Shown here one piece after another: positions 49,426 through 58,776 of a DNA stretch of 64,000 nt; positions within the stretch are counted from its first letter, which is position 1; each line of letters starts with the position of its first letter. Where the stretch lies: positions 24,391-88,390 of the forward strand of contig DATLXU010000074.1 of the NCBI GenBank assembly GCA_035575515.1. Direction: 5' to 3'. The DNA comes from DATLXU01 sp035575515 (GTDB lineage Bacteria; Acidobacteriota; Blastocatellia; UBA7656). The notes below the pieces were generated by a model, which saw nothing but the letters and a program-made list of their open reading frames with translations, searched no databases and was not told the origin of the DNA. Made by a program: the position numbers and the translations under genes.

Positions 49426-52245
49426 ATGGCAAAGGAATTAATAATCAGCGCGAATGTGCATGAAAAGAAGGTTGCGATTATCGAAGACGGCGCGGTGACT
49501 GAGTTTTACGTCGAGCGCAGGGATGAGAATCAAGGTGTTGTCGGAAATATCTACAAGGGCCGAGTGATGAAAGTGCTGCCTGGAATGCAATCGGCCTTCG
49601 TTGACATTGCGCTGGAACGCGATGCGTTCCTCTACGTCTCAGATTTTACAGAGTTCATGGAGGAAGAAGAGGAGATTGATTTCCGTGTGATGGGCGAAGA
49701 CGGGCGCGCCGCTGCCGCTCGCCCCGAAGAGAAACAGCGCAAAGCTGAGCGACACCGCACGGAGATTGCCGCCGCTAAAACTGCTGCGGTTCCGAAGGGC
49801 GAACAAGAGGCTGCGACCCCATTGCCCATTGAAGATGTTGTTGAACAACTCGCCGAGATAGCTGACGAGAGCATAATCCCGCCTCCGCCGCCCGAAGAAG
49901 AGATTCCAACCGAAGAGACTGCGGCCGCTGAGGTTGAGGTCACGCCCGTTGAGGAATTCATCGGCGAGCGCATAACGGATGAGCCTGTTGAAGCGGCTGC
50001 TGAGGTTCCTTACAAAGAGGTAGAGGAAGAGGGCACAACAGCGGAGGCTATAGCTGAAACCGCCGCGACCGAAGAGGAAAAGCCAAGGCGCGGGCGCGCT
50101 CGCAAAAAGAAGGGCGAGGCCGAAGAAGAGAAGGCTGCGAAGTCGAAAAAGAAATCTGCCAAAAGCGAGGAGGAAACAACCCCCGCCAAAAAAAGCGCGG
50201 GCAAGAGTACAAAATCAACGCGGCGCGGATCGAAAAAGCGCGGCGAAAAAGAGGCAGCCGAAGCAGGCGCCGAAAAAGAATTGACGGAGCCGCGGTATGA
50301 GCGTGTGACCGATGAAGACATGGCCCGCGCCGCCGCTGAAGCCGCAGAGCTTCAGGACGCAGGCGACCTCTTGAAGGACGCGATACTTCAAGAGAGGTTC
50401 ATCGAAGAGGTTCACGACGCGGAATATCAGACGGCTTCGCCTCCGGAGCCTGAGCCTGAATGGCGCGTCGGCAGTTTTCGAGGGGGCTCTGCAGAAGGCG
50501 AAGAGTTTCAACGAGTCGTTGATGAATCAAACGAACTGCAATCGCTCGATGTTGAAGAGTACACGGGCGATCTGCGCAGAGGCGCGCCCTTCAGAGAAGA
50601 AGAATCGGAAGTCGAGCCATTTCGCCATGCATCTGATTTCGTGCCGCGCGAGTTATACGACCGCATTCAGACTGAAACTGTGGGGGAGATAAGCGAGGTG
50701 GGCGGCGTTGCTGCGTCAGGCGAAGAACCGAAGGGGAGTGAAGAAGAGGGGGCAGCTTCAGCGATTGAAGAAGACCGCGAGGCAGCGGTGCGCGAAAGCG
50801 GCGGTCGCGCTGAGTTCGCAGTGCGGCGAGGCGGGCGCGGGCGACGTGGACGCAGGCCCGCGGCGGGCGCGCAACGTGAAGAAGCGAAGCCTGCAGCGGA
50901 GGCGGCTGAACCCGCTGATGCTGAAGAGCAGCGAAGGCCCGATCAGCAACGGAGGCAGGATGGTCAGCGCAGGGCGGAATCACAACGCAGACCCGAAGCG
51001 CAGGCTCGTCGGCCTGAGCGAGGCGGGCCTCCGACCATCAGTGAGCTTCTTCACGAAGGGCAAGAGATACTTGTTCAAATCGCCAAAGAGCCGATAGCTA
51101 AAAAAGGCGCTCGCATCACGTCTCACATCGCGCTGCCTGGGCGCTATCTTGTTTACATGCCAACGGTCAATCACGTCGGCGTGTCTCGCAAGATTCCTAA
51201 CGAGATCGAGCGCGTCAGGCTCAAGCGTATCGTCACCGCGCTCAGAGAGAGAGAAGGCGCTGCGGGCGGGTTCATCGCTCGCACGGCTTGTGCTGGCCAT
51301 TCAGAGCAGGAACTGCTCGATGATATGCGATACCTTCTAAGGACGTGGGCCGACGTTCGCAAAAAAGCCGACCGCGCGAAGGCTCCCGCGCTTGTTCATC
51401 GCGACCTCGATTTAGTGCAGCGTATCCTGCGCGATCAGTTGTCGGAGGAGTTCACCGCAATCCGCGTCGACAATGACCTTGAGTACGCGCGCATAGTTGA
51501 GTTTGTCAACCGCGTGCAGCCGCGCCTCGTAAACCGCGTAAAGCTGTATACCGGCAATCAGCCGATATTTGAAAAGTACGGCGTGCAACCTGAGATTGAC
51601 AAAGCGGTGCGCCCACGCGTGTGGCTCAAATCGGGCGGCTACATCGTCATCAATCAGACGGAAGCTCTCGTTGCTATTGACGTGAACACGGGTAAATTCG
51701 TGGGCAAATCCGACAAGCTCGAAGACACTATCACGCGAACAAATCTCGAAGCGGCCAAAGAGATAGTGCGGCAGATACGGCTGCGCGATCTGGGCGGCAT
51801 CATTGTTATTGATTTCATTGACATGGAAGAGCGCAAGAACCGCACGCGCGTGATGACCGCTCTTCAGCAGGAACTTTCGCACGACCGCGCGCCGTCAAAG
51901 ATACTCTCGATTAATGATTTCGGGCTTGTTGCAATAACGCGAAAGCGAGTGAAGCAATCTCTGGAACGCACGCTCTGCACGCCGTGCCCGTATTGTCAGG
52001 GCGCTGGAATGGTTAAGTCGCCGCAGACCGTCTGTTTTGAAATATTGGAACAGGCGAAAGCTATTTCAAAACAGGTAACGGGGAGCGCCGACGTTATGCT
52101 AAGGGTTTCGCCGCACGTCGCCGATGCGCTGCGCGCAACTGAGCGTGAAGTGCTCGAAGAAATTGAAGCGTACTTCGGGACACCGGTAACGATTGAAGCG
52201 GACCCGAACCTGCATCAGGAGCAATACGATTTCGCCGTCGTATAG
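49426..52245 (+). CDS. rng: RNase E/G with a ~460-residue insert in its S1 domain
   Basis: A 939-residue endoribonuclease. The catalytic core is complete: S1 domain start (AKELIISANVHEKKVAIIED), RNase H and 5'-sensor parts (AKEPIAKKGARITSHIALPG), DNase-I-like domain with metal Asp residues in AIDVNTGKFVG (about 752) and IDFIDMEE (about 798), and a Zn-link CTPCPYC (about 850). Between FLYVSDF (68) and TISELLHEGQEI (537) sits a low-complexity insert rich in Glu, Ala, Arg and Lys, with basic patches such as RRGGRGRRGRR. There is no C-terminal degradosome tail. ATG 49426 has AGGAG 5 bases upstream. The insert may replace the tail as RNA or protein scaffold (inference). Whether rne or rng is the better symbol is unclear. 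Confidence 0.93.
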   Translation: MAKELIISANVHEKKVAIIEDGAVTEFYVERRDENQGVVGNIYKGRVMKVLPGMQSAFVDIALERDAFLYVSDFTEFMEEEEEIDFRVMGEDGRAAAARPEEKQRKAERHRTEIAAAKTAAVPKGEQEAATPLPIEDVVEQLAEIADESIIPPPPPEEEIPTEETAAAEVEVTPVEEFIGERITDEPVEAAAEVPYKEVEEEGTTAEAIAETAATEEEKPRRGRARKKKGEAEEEKAAKSKKKSAKSEEETTPAKKSAGKSTKSTRRGSKKRGEKEAAEAGAEKELTEPRYERVTDEDMARAAAEAAELQDAGDLLKDAILQERFIEEVHDAEYQTASPPEPEPEWRVGSFRGGSAEGEEFQRVVDESNELQSLDVEEYTGDLRRGAPFREEESEVEPFRHASDFVPRELYDRIQTETVGEISEVGGVAASGEEPKGSEEEGAASAIEEDREAAVRESGGRAEFAVRRGGRGRRGRRPAAGAQREEAKPAAEAAEPADAEEQRRPDQQRRQDGQRRAESQRRPEAQARRPERGGPPTISELLHEGQEILVQIAKEPIAKKGARITSHIALPGRYLVYMPTVNHVGVSRKIPNEIERVRLKRIVTALREREGAAGGFIARTACAGHSEQELLDDMRYLLRTWADVRKKADRAKAPALVHRDLDLVQRILRDQLSEEFTAIRVDNDLEYARIVEFVNRVQPRLVNRVKLYTGNQPIFEKYGVQPEIDKAVRPRVWLKSGGYIVINQTEALVAIDVNTGKFVGKSDKLEDTITRTNLEAAKEIVRQIRLRDLGGIIVIDFIDMEERKNRTRVMTALQQELSHDRAPSKILSINDFGLVAITRKRVKQSLERTLCTPCPYCQGAGMVKSPQTVCFEILEQAKAISKQVTGSADVMLRVSPHVADALRATEREVLEEIEAYFGTPVTIEADPNLHQEQYDFAVV

Positions 52246-52281
52246 CGAATCAATCTGTCTTTAGTTCGCGCGTTTTGGTTA

Positions 52282-52357
52282 ACCGCAGAGGCGGAGATAA
52301 CACAGAGAGGACCCCAAGAATCTCTGCGTCAGCTTCGTGTCTTCTGTCCTCTGCGGT
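52282..52357. repeat. Intergenic inverted repeat, GCAGAGG family
   Basis: ACCGCAGAGG (52282-52291) pairs exactly with CCTCTGCGGT (52348-52357); inner words CACAGAGAGG and TCTCTGCG extend the pairing imperfectly. It lies between the RNase gene and fadR. No T-run follows. Arms resemble the CACAGA repeat at 14941. Confidence 0.7.
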
Positions 52358-52435
52358 GATAATCTTCTGGGAATCCGCACACCATCCTCAAGAGCGAACG
52401 GAACCCGAAGGCCTGTTCCGCTCTACTTTTTCGCC

Positions 52436-52464
52436 TTGCAAAGACTTTTGAATTAGCGTAAAAC
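52436..52464 (+). promoter_or_regulatory. fadR promoter
   Basis: TTGCAA (52436-52441) and TAAAAC (52459-52464) are 17 bases apart, each 4/6 to the sigma-70 consensus, and the FadR-type operator begins at the next base. Transcription would start inside the operator. Confidence 0.55.
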
Positions 52465-52486
52465 AATGAATGAATCATCATTCATT
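52465..52486. promoter_or_regulatory. FadR-type operator
   Basis: Perfect inverted repeat AATGAATGA-ATCA-TCATTCATT. The core, TGAATGA then ATCA then TCATTCA, matches the B. subtilis FadR consensus TGAATGAMTANTCATTCA at all but one position. It follows the -10 directly and ends 17 bases before the fadR ATG, so bound repressor would block the gene's own transcription. No second good copy was seen upstream of the other fad genes. Confidence 0.75.
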
Positions 52487-52503
52487 TTTCAGAAGAGGAT
52501 CAG

Positions 52504-53118
52504 ATGTCTTCACCGAAGAAGGATTCATCTACGAAGGAAAAGCCTAACGGCAAGTACGAGGCCATTCTCCGCGCCGCAATCAAGGTATTTGCGCGAGGCG
52601 GTTTTTTTAATTCTAAAGTCGCCGATGTTGCGCGCGAAGCCGGAGTCGCCGACGGGACCGTTTACTTATATTTCAAGAACAAGGACGACATACTCGTTTC
52701 GATCTTCAACCACACAATGGACGAGGCTCTCGCGCTTGGACGCAGTCGCCTCGCAGAAGTCAAGGACCCCGTTGAAAAACTGAAAAGGATCGTTCGCGCG
52801 CACCTTGACCGTCTGGGCCGTGACCGCGATCTGGCGATAGTGTTTCAAGTTGAGCTTAGATCATCAACGAAGTTCATGGAGCAATTCTCGGCTACGAAAG
52901 TCACGGAATATCTTGAATTGATTCGCGGTGTAATCGAAGAGGGGCAAAAGCAGGGTGTTTTTCGTCGCGGGTTGAATACAAAAATCGTTGCCAAAGTTTT
53001 GTTTGGCGCGCTCGACGAGATGGCGACAAACTGGGTGTTATCGCACAAACGCTATAGCCTCGTCTCTACGGCTGAACCGGTGATTGATGTTTTCCTCAAT
53101 GGCATTGCGAAAGCGTAA
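52504..53118 (+). CDS. fadR: FadR-like TetR-family repressor of fatty acid degradation
   Basis: A 204-residue TetR repressor. The N-terminal helix-turn-helix (about 18-62) shows ILRAAIKVFARGGFFNSKVA and GVADGTVYLYFKNKDDIL, in the style of FadR/YsiA. The larger C-terminal part is the ligand domain, in FadR-type proteins a pocket for long-chain acyl-CoA that releases DNA. It stands first in a set of beta-oxidation genes and has a FadR-like operator over its own promoter. Repression relieved by acyl-CoA is inferred from these relatives. Confidence 0.85.
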   Translation: MSSPKKDSSTKEKPNGKYEAILRAAIKVFARGGFFNSKVADVAREAGVADGTVYLYFKNKDDILVSIFNHTMDEALALGRSRLAEVKDPVEKLKRIVRAHLDRLGRDRDLAIVFQVELRSSTKFMEQFSATKVTEYLELIRGVIEEGQKQGVFRRGLNTKIVAKVLFGALDEMATNWVLSHKRYSLVSTAEPVIDVFLNGIAKA

Positions 53119-53139
53119 CGAATTGCGTGATTTCTAACG

Positions 53140-54966
53140 ATGGGTGCTGAAGCCCGAACATTGAACGAGCTTTTTAACTCCGCAGTCGAAGCCTTCCGCG
53201 AGCGGGAATTCTTGCGCTTCAAAACCGGGGGAGAGTGGAAATCGCTCACCTTCGGCGAGGTTGCTCGGCGGGTACGCGAGCTTGCGCTTGGGCTTCATTC
53301 GATTGGAATAAAGCGAGGCGAGCGCGTAGCGATATGGTCAGAAAACCGGCCTGAGTGGAATCTTGCGGATCTGGCGTGTCTTGCAGTTGGCGCGGTTGAT
53401 GTTCCCATCTATTCGACCCAAACTCGCGCGCAGGTCGAATACATTTTAAAGGATTCAGGCGCTCGCGCTGTCTTCGTGTCCAAGTCATTTTTACAAGACG
53501 CGCTCCGGATGAAAGATAGATTGCCTGAGCTTGAATGGATAATATCGCTCGATGATGTTGAGTGCGGCGCTCAAACAAAAGGCGTGTTAACGGTGGAAGA
53601 GATAGCAAGTCGTGGACGCGCTTTGTTTGGGCAACAGCCTGCGCTTTTTGAAAAACTCTGGCGCGGCGCTAATCCGGATGACGTTGCTACGTTGCTCTAC
53701 ACTTCGGGGACGACAGGCGAGCCTAAGGGTGTTATGCTCACTCACAAGAATCTCACGTCAAACGTGCTCAATAGCTGCCGCTGGCTTAGTCTTGAAGGCA
53801 GGCGCGATACAGCGCTGACCTACCTGCCGTTTTCGCACATTTTCGAGCGCGCAGTCTGGTACATTTATGCGCACACTGGAACGATCATAGGTTACGCCGA
53901 AAACATAGAGTCGGTAGTGAAGAATCTCGTTGAAGTTCGACCAGACGTGATGACGAGCGTGCCGCGAATGTTTGAAAAGATTTACGCGCGAATTGTCGAG
54001 CGCGGCATTGCTTCGGGCTTTCCGCGCAAGCAGATTTTTTTCTGGGCGATGCGGGTTGGGCGTAAGTGGGCCGAGCGCGTTGACAAGAAAGAGCGCGTCG
54101 GGCTGTTGCTTGCGCTTGAGCACAAACTTGCGAGCGCGCTTGTCTTCAAGAAGTGGCGCGAGGCTGTTGGCGGTAATATTCGAGTGTTCATATCGGGCGG
54201 CGCGCCGCTCGCTCCTGAAATCGCATACATGTTTTTGGCGGCTGGCCTTCCGATTATTCAGGGCTACGGGCTGACCGAGACTTCACCGACTATTTCCTGC
54301 AACAGCGAAACTCACAATCGTATTGGAACTGTCGGGCGCGTGCTTGATGGCGTAAGCGTTCTGATTGCGGAAGACGGCGAGATACTCGTAAAGGGCGACT
54401 CGGTGATGAAAGGATATTTCAACCGCCCGGAGGAAAACGCTGCGGCCTTCACCGAAGATGGTTGGTTTCGCACGGGTGACATAGGCCACATTGGCGCTGA
54501 CGGTTATCTGGTCATTACAGACCGAAAGAAGGATTTAATAAAGACGAGCGGCGGGAAGTACATCGCGCCGCAGCCGATAGAAAGTCTCATAAAATCGAGC
54601 CGCTTCGTTTCGCAGGTCGTTGTCGTCGGCAATATGCGCAAGTTTGCATCCGCGCTTATCTATCCTAACATGGAGTTGCTTCACGATTACGCAAAACTGA
54701 AAGGGATTAGCTACGAGAGCGATAAAGAGTTGATTGGCGATCCGCGCATCGTAGATTTGATGCAGAGGCAGGTTGATAAATACACGAGCGAGCTAGCGCA
54801 GTTCGAGAAGATAAAGCGAATAAAACTGCTCGACCGAGACCTGACGATTGAAGCAGGCGAGCTTACGCCTACGCTCAAGCCTCGCCGCAGCGTGATTGAG
54901 CAGAGGTACAAAGAAGTGATTGACCGGCTTTATGAAGAACAGGCGAGTGAGGCTGTTGCTGTTTAA
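53140..54966 (+). CDS. fadD: Long-chain fatty acid--CoA ligase
   Basis: An AMP-forming acyl-CoA synthetase of 608 residues that activates fatty acids for oxidation. Motifs: LLYTSGTTGEPKGVML (P-loop), YLPFSHIFER, ISGGAPLAPEIAYMFLAAGL, QGYGLTETSP, WFRTGDIGHIGADGYL and DRKKDLIKTSGGKYIAP. It is of the long type (FACL/LcfA-like with about 600 residues). It lies 21 bases after fadR, so it belongs to the FadR-controlled transcript. Confidence 0.94.
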   Translation: MGAEARTLNELFNSAVEAFREREFLRFKTGGEWKSLTFGEVARRVRELALGLHSIGIKRGERVAIWSENRPEWNLADLACLAVGAVDVPIYSTQTRAQVEYILKDSGARAVFVSKSFLQDALRMKDRLPELEWIISLDDVECGAQTKGVLTVEEIASRGRALFGQQPALFEKLWRGANPDDVATLLYTSGTTGEPKGVMLTHKNLTSNVLNSCRWLSLEGRRDTALTYLPFSHIFERAVWYIYAHTGTIIGYAENIESVVKNLVEVRPDVMTSVPRMFEKIYARIVERGIASGFPRKQIFFWAMRVGRKWAERVDKKERVGLLLALEHKLASALVFKKWREAVGGNIRVFISGGAPLAPEIAYMFLAAGLPIIQGYGLTETSPTISCNSETHNRIGTVGRVLDGVSVLIAEDGEILVKGDSVMKGYFNRPEENAAAFTEDGWFRTGDIGHIGADGYLVITDRKKDLIKTSGGKYIAPQPIESLIKSSRFVSQVVVVGNMRKFASALIYPNMELLHDYAKLKGISYESDKELIGDPRIVDLMQRQVDKYTSELAQFEKIKRIKLLDRDLTIEAGELTPTLKPRRSVIEQRYKEVIDRLYEEQASEAVAV

Positions 54967-55001
54967 TTGCGATTTGTTCTTGAATCACGGGAGGAATGAT
55001 T

Positions 55002-57407
55002 GTGAGTTACAAGATAAATAGAGTAGCGGTTTTGGGCGCAGGCACAATGGGCGCGCAGATAGCTGCGCATTGCGCGAACGCGGGACTTGAAGTTTTGCTG
55101 CTCGATATCGCGCCGCGCGAGTTGACTAAAGAAGAGGAGTCGCGCGGGCTGACGCTTGAACACCGGCGAGTGAGGAATCGAATAGCAAATGCAGGGCTTG
55201 AGATGGCGAAGAAGATAAAGCCCGCAGCGTTCTTCTCGCCCGCCGTCGTCAGTCTGATAACGACGGGGAATTTTGATGACGATTTAGAAAAAGTTTCAAG
55301 CGTTGATTGGATAATTGAAGCGGTGGTCGAGAAGCTCGAAATAAAGCGCGACCTTTTTTCGCGTGTCGAACGATTTCGAAGTCCGGGGACGATTATCAGC
55401 TCGAACACATCGGGGTTGCCTATACGGGCGATGGCCGAAGGGATGAGTGAGGATTTTCGAAAGCATTTTCTCGGCACTCACTTCTTCAACCCGCCGCGAT
55501 ACCTGCGACTGCTCGAAGTCATCCCGACAACTGACACGCTGCCCGAAGTTGCAAAATTCATTGCTGACTTCTGCGACCGCAGGCTCGGGAAGGGAATCGT
55601 CTTCGCCAAAGACACGCCGAACTTCATCGCGAATCGGATAGCTACATTCAGCTCACTCAATGCCGTTCGCGTGATGATGGAAGGCGAATACACGATTGAA
55701 GAAGTTGACGCGATGACAGGTCCGCTTGTTGGCAGACCAAAGTCGGCATCATTTAGGACGACAGATATTGTTGGACTCGACGTTGCCCTTCACGTTGCAG
55801 AGAACCTTTATCCGGCAATTCCAAACGATGAGAAGCGCGACGCGATGGTCCCGCCCGATTTCATGCGCGAGATGGTCAAGCGCGGATGGGTAGGCAATAA
55901 GGCCGGACAGGGCTTCTATAAAAAAGTGAAAGGCGAGGGTGGCAGGACGGAGTATCACGCGCTCGACTACCGGACGCTTGAATACAGGCCTGCCGAGAAG
56001 GTTCGCTTTCCATCAATCGAAGCCGCAAAGACAATCGAGAGCACGGCTGAAAGAATTCGCACTCTCGTTTACGGCAAGGACCGCGTCGGCAATTTTTTGT
56101 GGAAGACTATCAGCGCAAATCTGATTTACGCGGCCAATCGAATCCCAGAAATCGCAGATACAATCGTGAGCATTGATAATGCGGTGAAGTGGGGATTCAA
56201 TCACGAGCTTGGCCCGTTCGAGCTTTGGGACGCCATCGGCGTTGAAAAATCTGTCGCCCGAATGCGCGAAGAGGGTCAGAAGATTCCTGAGCTTGTCGAG
56301 CGATTGCTGGCATCGGGCAAGAAGAGTTTTTATGAACATCGCGATGGCCGGACCTTTTACTTCGATTACTTCACGAGCGGGTATCGCGAAGTCGAGCCGC
56401 GACCGGGCGTGATTATTTTGAAATCGCTCAAGGAGCGCGAGCGGGTCATAAAGAAGAACGCGGCGGCTTCCCTTATTGATATAGGGGACGGCGTGGCCTG
56501 CCTTGAGTTTCATTCAAAGATGAATGCAATCGGTGGCGATACGATTGCGATGATGAACTATTCGGTCAAAGAGGCAGCCGAGAACTTTGAGGCATTAGTC
56601 ATCGGAAATCAGGGCGAGAACTTTTCAGTCGGCGCGAACATAATGATGCTGCTGTTAGGCATACAGGAAGGCGAGTGGGACGAGATAGCCATGTCTGTTC
56701 GCCAGTTTCAAAACGCGAACATGAATTTGCGCTATTCATCAAAGCCGGTGGTTGTCGCGCCGCATGGGATGGCGCTCGGCGGCGGCTGCGAGATAACCCT
56801 GCACGCAGATAAAGCAAGAGCTGCTGCCGAAAGCTACATTGGATTGGTCGAAGTCGGCGTTGGGTTGATACCTGCCGGAGGCGGGGTGAAGGAGATGGTT
56901 CTTCGAGCAGTCGAAGATGCAGCGCCTGATGAGGACCTCTTCCCGCGCATCAAGAAAGTATCAGAGACGATTGCGATGGCGCGCGTATCAACGTCTGCAG
57001 TTGAGGCTCGCGATCTGGGATTTTTGCGCTACACCGATCCAATCACAATGAATCGCGACCGACTTATCGAAGACGCCAAACAGACTGCGCTCGCGATGGT
57101 GCGCGAAGGCTATACGCCGCCGCGCCCGCGAACCAACATTCCAGTGCTCGGCGAGCCTGCGCTTGCGGCCATAAAGCTTGCGATTCACATGATGGTTCGC
57201 GGCGGATTCATCAGCGAGTATGACGCACATGTCGCGCGCAAGCTTGCCTACATCATCACGGGCGGCGACCTGTCGCGGAAAACGCTCGTATCAGAGCAAT
57301 ACCTGCTCGACCTTGAGCGTGAGGCATTCGTTTCGCTTTGCGGTGAGCGCAAGACTCAGGAGCGCATACAGCATATGCTGAAGACGGGCAAGCCGTTGCG
57401 CAATTAG
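55002..57407 (+). CDS. fadN: 3-hydroxyacyl-CoA dehydrogenase / enoyl-CoA hydratase (FadN type)
   Basis: An 801-residue bifunctional beta-oxidation enzyme. The dehydrogenase part comes first (Rossmann VAVLGAGTMGAQIAAH at 9-24; SSNTSGLPI; HFFNPPRYLRLLEVIP) and the crotonase/hydratase part last (about 490-680; MNAIGGDTIAMMNYSVKEAA, NFSVGANIMMLL, APHGMALGGGCEITL). This order is that of B. subtilis FadN, the reverse of E. coli FadB. GTG 55002 (GGGAGG 7 bases upstream) is preferred; ATG 54996 is too close to the ribosome site. It follows fadD by 35 bases. Confidence 0.94.
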   Translation: MSYKINRVAVLGAGTMGAQIAAHCANAGLEVLLLDIAPRELTKEEESRGLTLEHRRVRNRIANAGLEMAKKIKPAAFFSPAVVSLITTGNFDDDLEKVSSVDWIIEAVVEKLEIKRDLFSRVERFRSPGTIISSNTSGLPIRAMAEGMSEDFRKHFLGTHFFNPPRYLRLLEVIPTTDTLPEVAKFIADFCDRRLGKGIVFAKDTPNFIANRIATFSSLNAVRVMMEGEYTIEEVDAMTGPLVGRPKSASFRTTDIVGLDVALHVAENLYPAIPNDEKRDAMVPPDFMREMVKRGWVGNKAGQGFYKKVKGEGGRTEYHALDYRTLEYRPAEKVRFPSIEAAKTIESTAERIRTLVYGKDRVGNFLWKTISANLIYAANRIPEIADTIVSIDNAVKWGFNHELGPFELWDAIGVEKSVARMREEGQKIPELVERLLASGKKSFYEHRDGRTFYFDYFTSGYREVEPRPGVIILKSLKERERVIKKNAAASLIDIGDGVACLEFHSKMNAIGGDTIAMMNYSVKEAAENFEALVIGNQGENFSVGANIMMLLLGIQEGEWDEIAMSVRQFQNANMNLRYSSKPVVVAPHGMALGGGCEITLHADKARAAAESYIGLVEVGVGLIPAGGGVKEMVLRAVEDAAPDEDLFPRIKKVSETIAMARVSTSAVEARDLGFLRYTDPITMNRDRLIEDAKQTALAMVREGYTPPRPRTNIPVLGEPALAAIKLAIHMMVRGGFISEYDAHVARKLAYIITGGDLSRKTLVSEQYLLDLEREAFVSLCGERKTQERIQHMLKTGKPLRN

Positions 57408-57410
57408 GCG

Positions 57411-57452
57411 ATCTTTCGACGCCGCGCGAAAAAGCGTCTGATAACGAAAGAT
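57411..57452. other. Two-step hairpin between fadN and fadA
   Basis: ATCTTTCG (57411-57418) pairs with CGAAAGAT (57445-57452); inside, GACGC (57418-57422) pairs with GCGTC (57434-57438) when the junction G is shared differently. No T-run follows, so mRNA processing or protection is more likely than termination. Confidence 0.45.
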
Positions 57453-57560
57453 ATATAGCCGTCAACTCTTATTTTAGTTAGCGAGGTTTGTGAAACAGGA
57501 AGCAAAGGAGCAAGGTCGGGCTTGAATATAGAAAGCCCGGCTTGGAAGTGGAGAAAAGAG

Positions 57561-58742
57561 ATGAAAGAAGCAGTGATAGTTTCAGCCGTGAGAACCGCAG
57601 TGGGCAAAGCCCCGCGTGGAACTCTTAAAGACACGCGCCCCGACGATATGGCTGCTGCTGCAATCAAAGCGGCAATCGAGCGCGCGCCGGGCGTCACGCC
57701 CGACATAATTGAAGATGTGATCATGGGCTGCGCAATGCCTGAAGCCGAACAGGGAATGAATGTGGCCAGGCAAGCATCATGGCTTGCAGGAATTCCAAAG
57801 GAGGCTTCTGCCGTCACGATCAATCGCTTCTGCTCTTCAGGGCTGCAAGCCATTGCGTTCGCGGCTGAGCGGATCATGTGCGGCTGGTCCGATGCGATCG
57901 TTGCGGGCGGGACCGAAAGCATGAGCATGATCCCGATGGGCGGGCACAAGATAGTTCCCAATCCAACTCTGGTTGAAACGTGGCCAGATTTCTATCTGAG
58001 CATGGGACTTGTCGCAGAGAAGCTTGCCGAAAAATATTCGATCTCGCGACAAGAGGCAGACGAATTCTCTTTGAGAAGCCATCAAAAAGCGATTGATGCA
58101 ATCAACGCCGGCAGATTCAAGGAAGAGATTGTGCCGTTAAAGGTAAAGACGGTCGAGCTTGACGCGAAAGGCAAGCGCGTTGTCAGAGAAACAGTCTTTG
58201 ACACGGACGAAGGTCCACGCGCAGACACTTCGCTTGAAGCGCTGGCAAAGCTTAAGCCAGCCTTTCATGCGCGCGGCAAGGTGACTGCGGGCAATTCGTC
58301 ACAAACATCGGATGGGGCGGCTGCTGCCATCGTGATGTCGGCGGACCGGGCGCGCGAGCTTGGCTTGAAACCGATGGCGAAATTCATAGCCTATGCGACG
58401 GCAGGTGTATCGCCCGACCTGATGGGCATAGGGCCTGTGTTTGCGATACCAAAAGCCTTAAAGATCGCGGGTCTCACGCTCGACCAGATTGATTTGGTTG
58501 AACTGAATGAAGCATTCGCAGCGCAGGCGCTTGCAGTAATCAAAGAGATGGGAATCAATCCTGACAAGCTAAATGTGAACGGCGGCGCGGTCGCGCTCGG
58601 CCACCCGCTAGGATGCACGGGCGCGAAACTTACGGCGACGATTCTGCACGAGATGCGCAGGCGAAATGCCCGCTATGGCATGGTGACGATGTGCGTTGGC
58701 GGCGGCATGGGCGCGGCGGGCATCTTCGAGCTGGTTGATTGA
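57561..58742 (+). CDS. fadA: Acetyl-CoA acyltransferase (thiolase)
   Basis: A 393-residue thiolase, last step of beta-oxidation. The start MKEAVIVSAVRTAVGKAPRG is standard; the acyl-accepting Cys lies in NRFCSSGLQAI (about 92), the His in NGGAVALGHPLGCTGAK (about 348), and the second Cys in MCVGGGMGAA (about 378). ATG 57561 has GGAG 7 bases upstream. Placed between fadN and fadE as in the Bacillus fadNAE operon. Confidence 0.95.
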   Translation: MKEAVIVSAVRTAVGKAPRGTLKDTRPDDMAAAAIKAAIERAPGVTPDIIEDVIMGCAMPEAEQGMNVARQASWLAGIPKEASAVTINRFCSSGLQAIAFAAERIMCGWSDAIVAGGTESMSMIPMGGHKIVPNPTLVETWPDFYLSMGLVAEKLAEKYSISRQEADEFSLRSHQKAIDAINAGRFKEEIVPLKVKTVELDAKGKRVVRETVFDTDEGPRADTSLEALAKLKPAFHARGKVTAGNSSQTSDGAAAAIVMSADRARELGLKPMAKFIAYATAGVSPDLMGIGPVFAIPKALKIAGLTLDQIDLVELNEAFAAQALAVIKEMGINPDKLNVNGGAVALGHPLGCTGAKLTATILHEMRRRNARYGMVTMCVGGGMGAAGIFELVD

Positions 58743-58776
58743 AAGGCCGACTAATAAAAAAAGAAGGAGACAGGTT

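Noticed and set aside
56510..56530. CATTCAAAGATGAATG palindrome inside fadN
   Set aside because: The half-sites are in the opposite orientation to the FadR operator and lie within coding sequence.
58504..58520. TGAATGAAGCATTC resembling a FadR half-site pair inside fadA
   Set aside because: It encodes the conserved thiolase segment ELNEAF, and the symmetry is imperfect.
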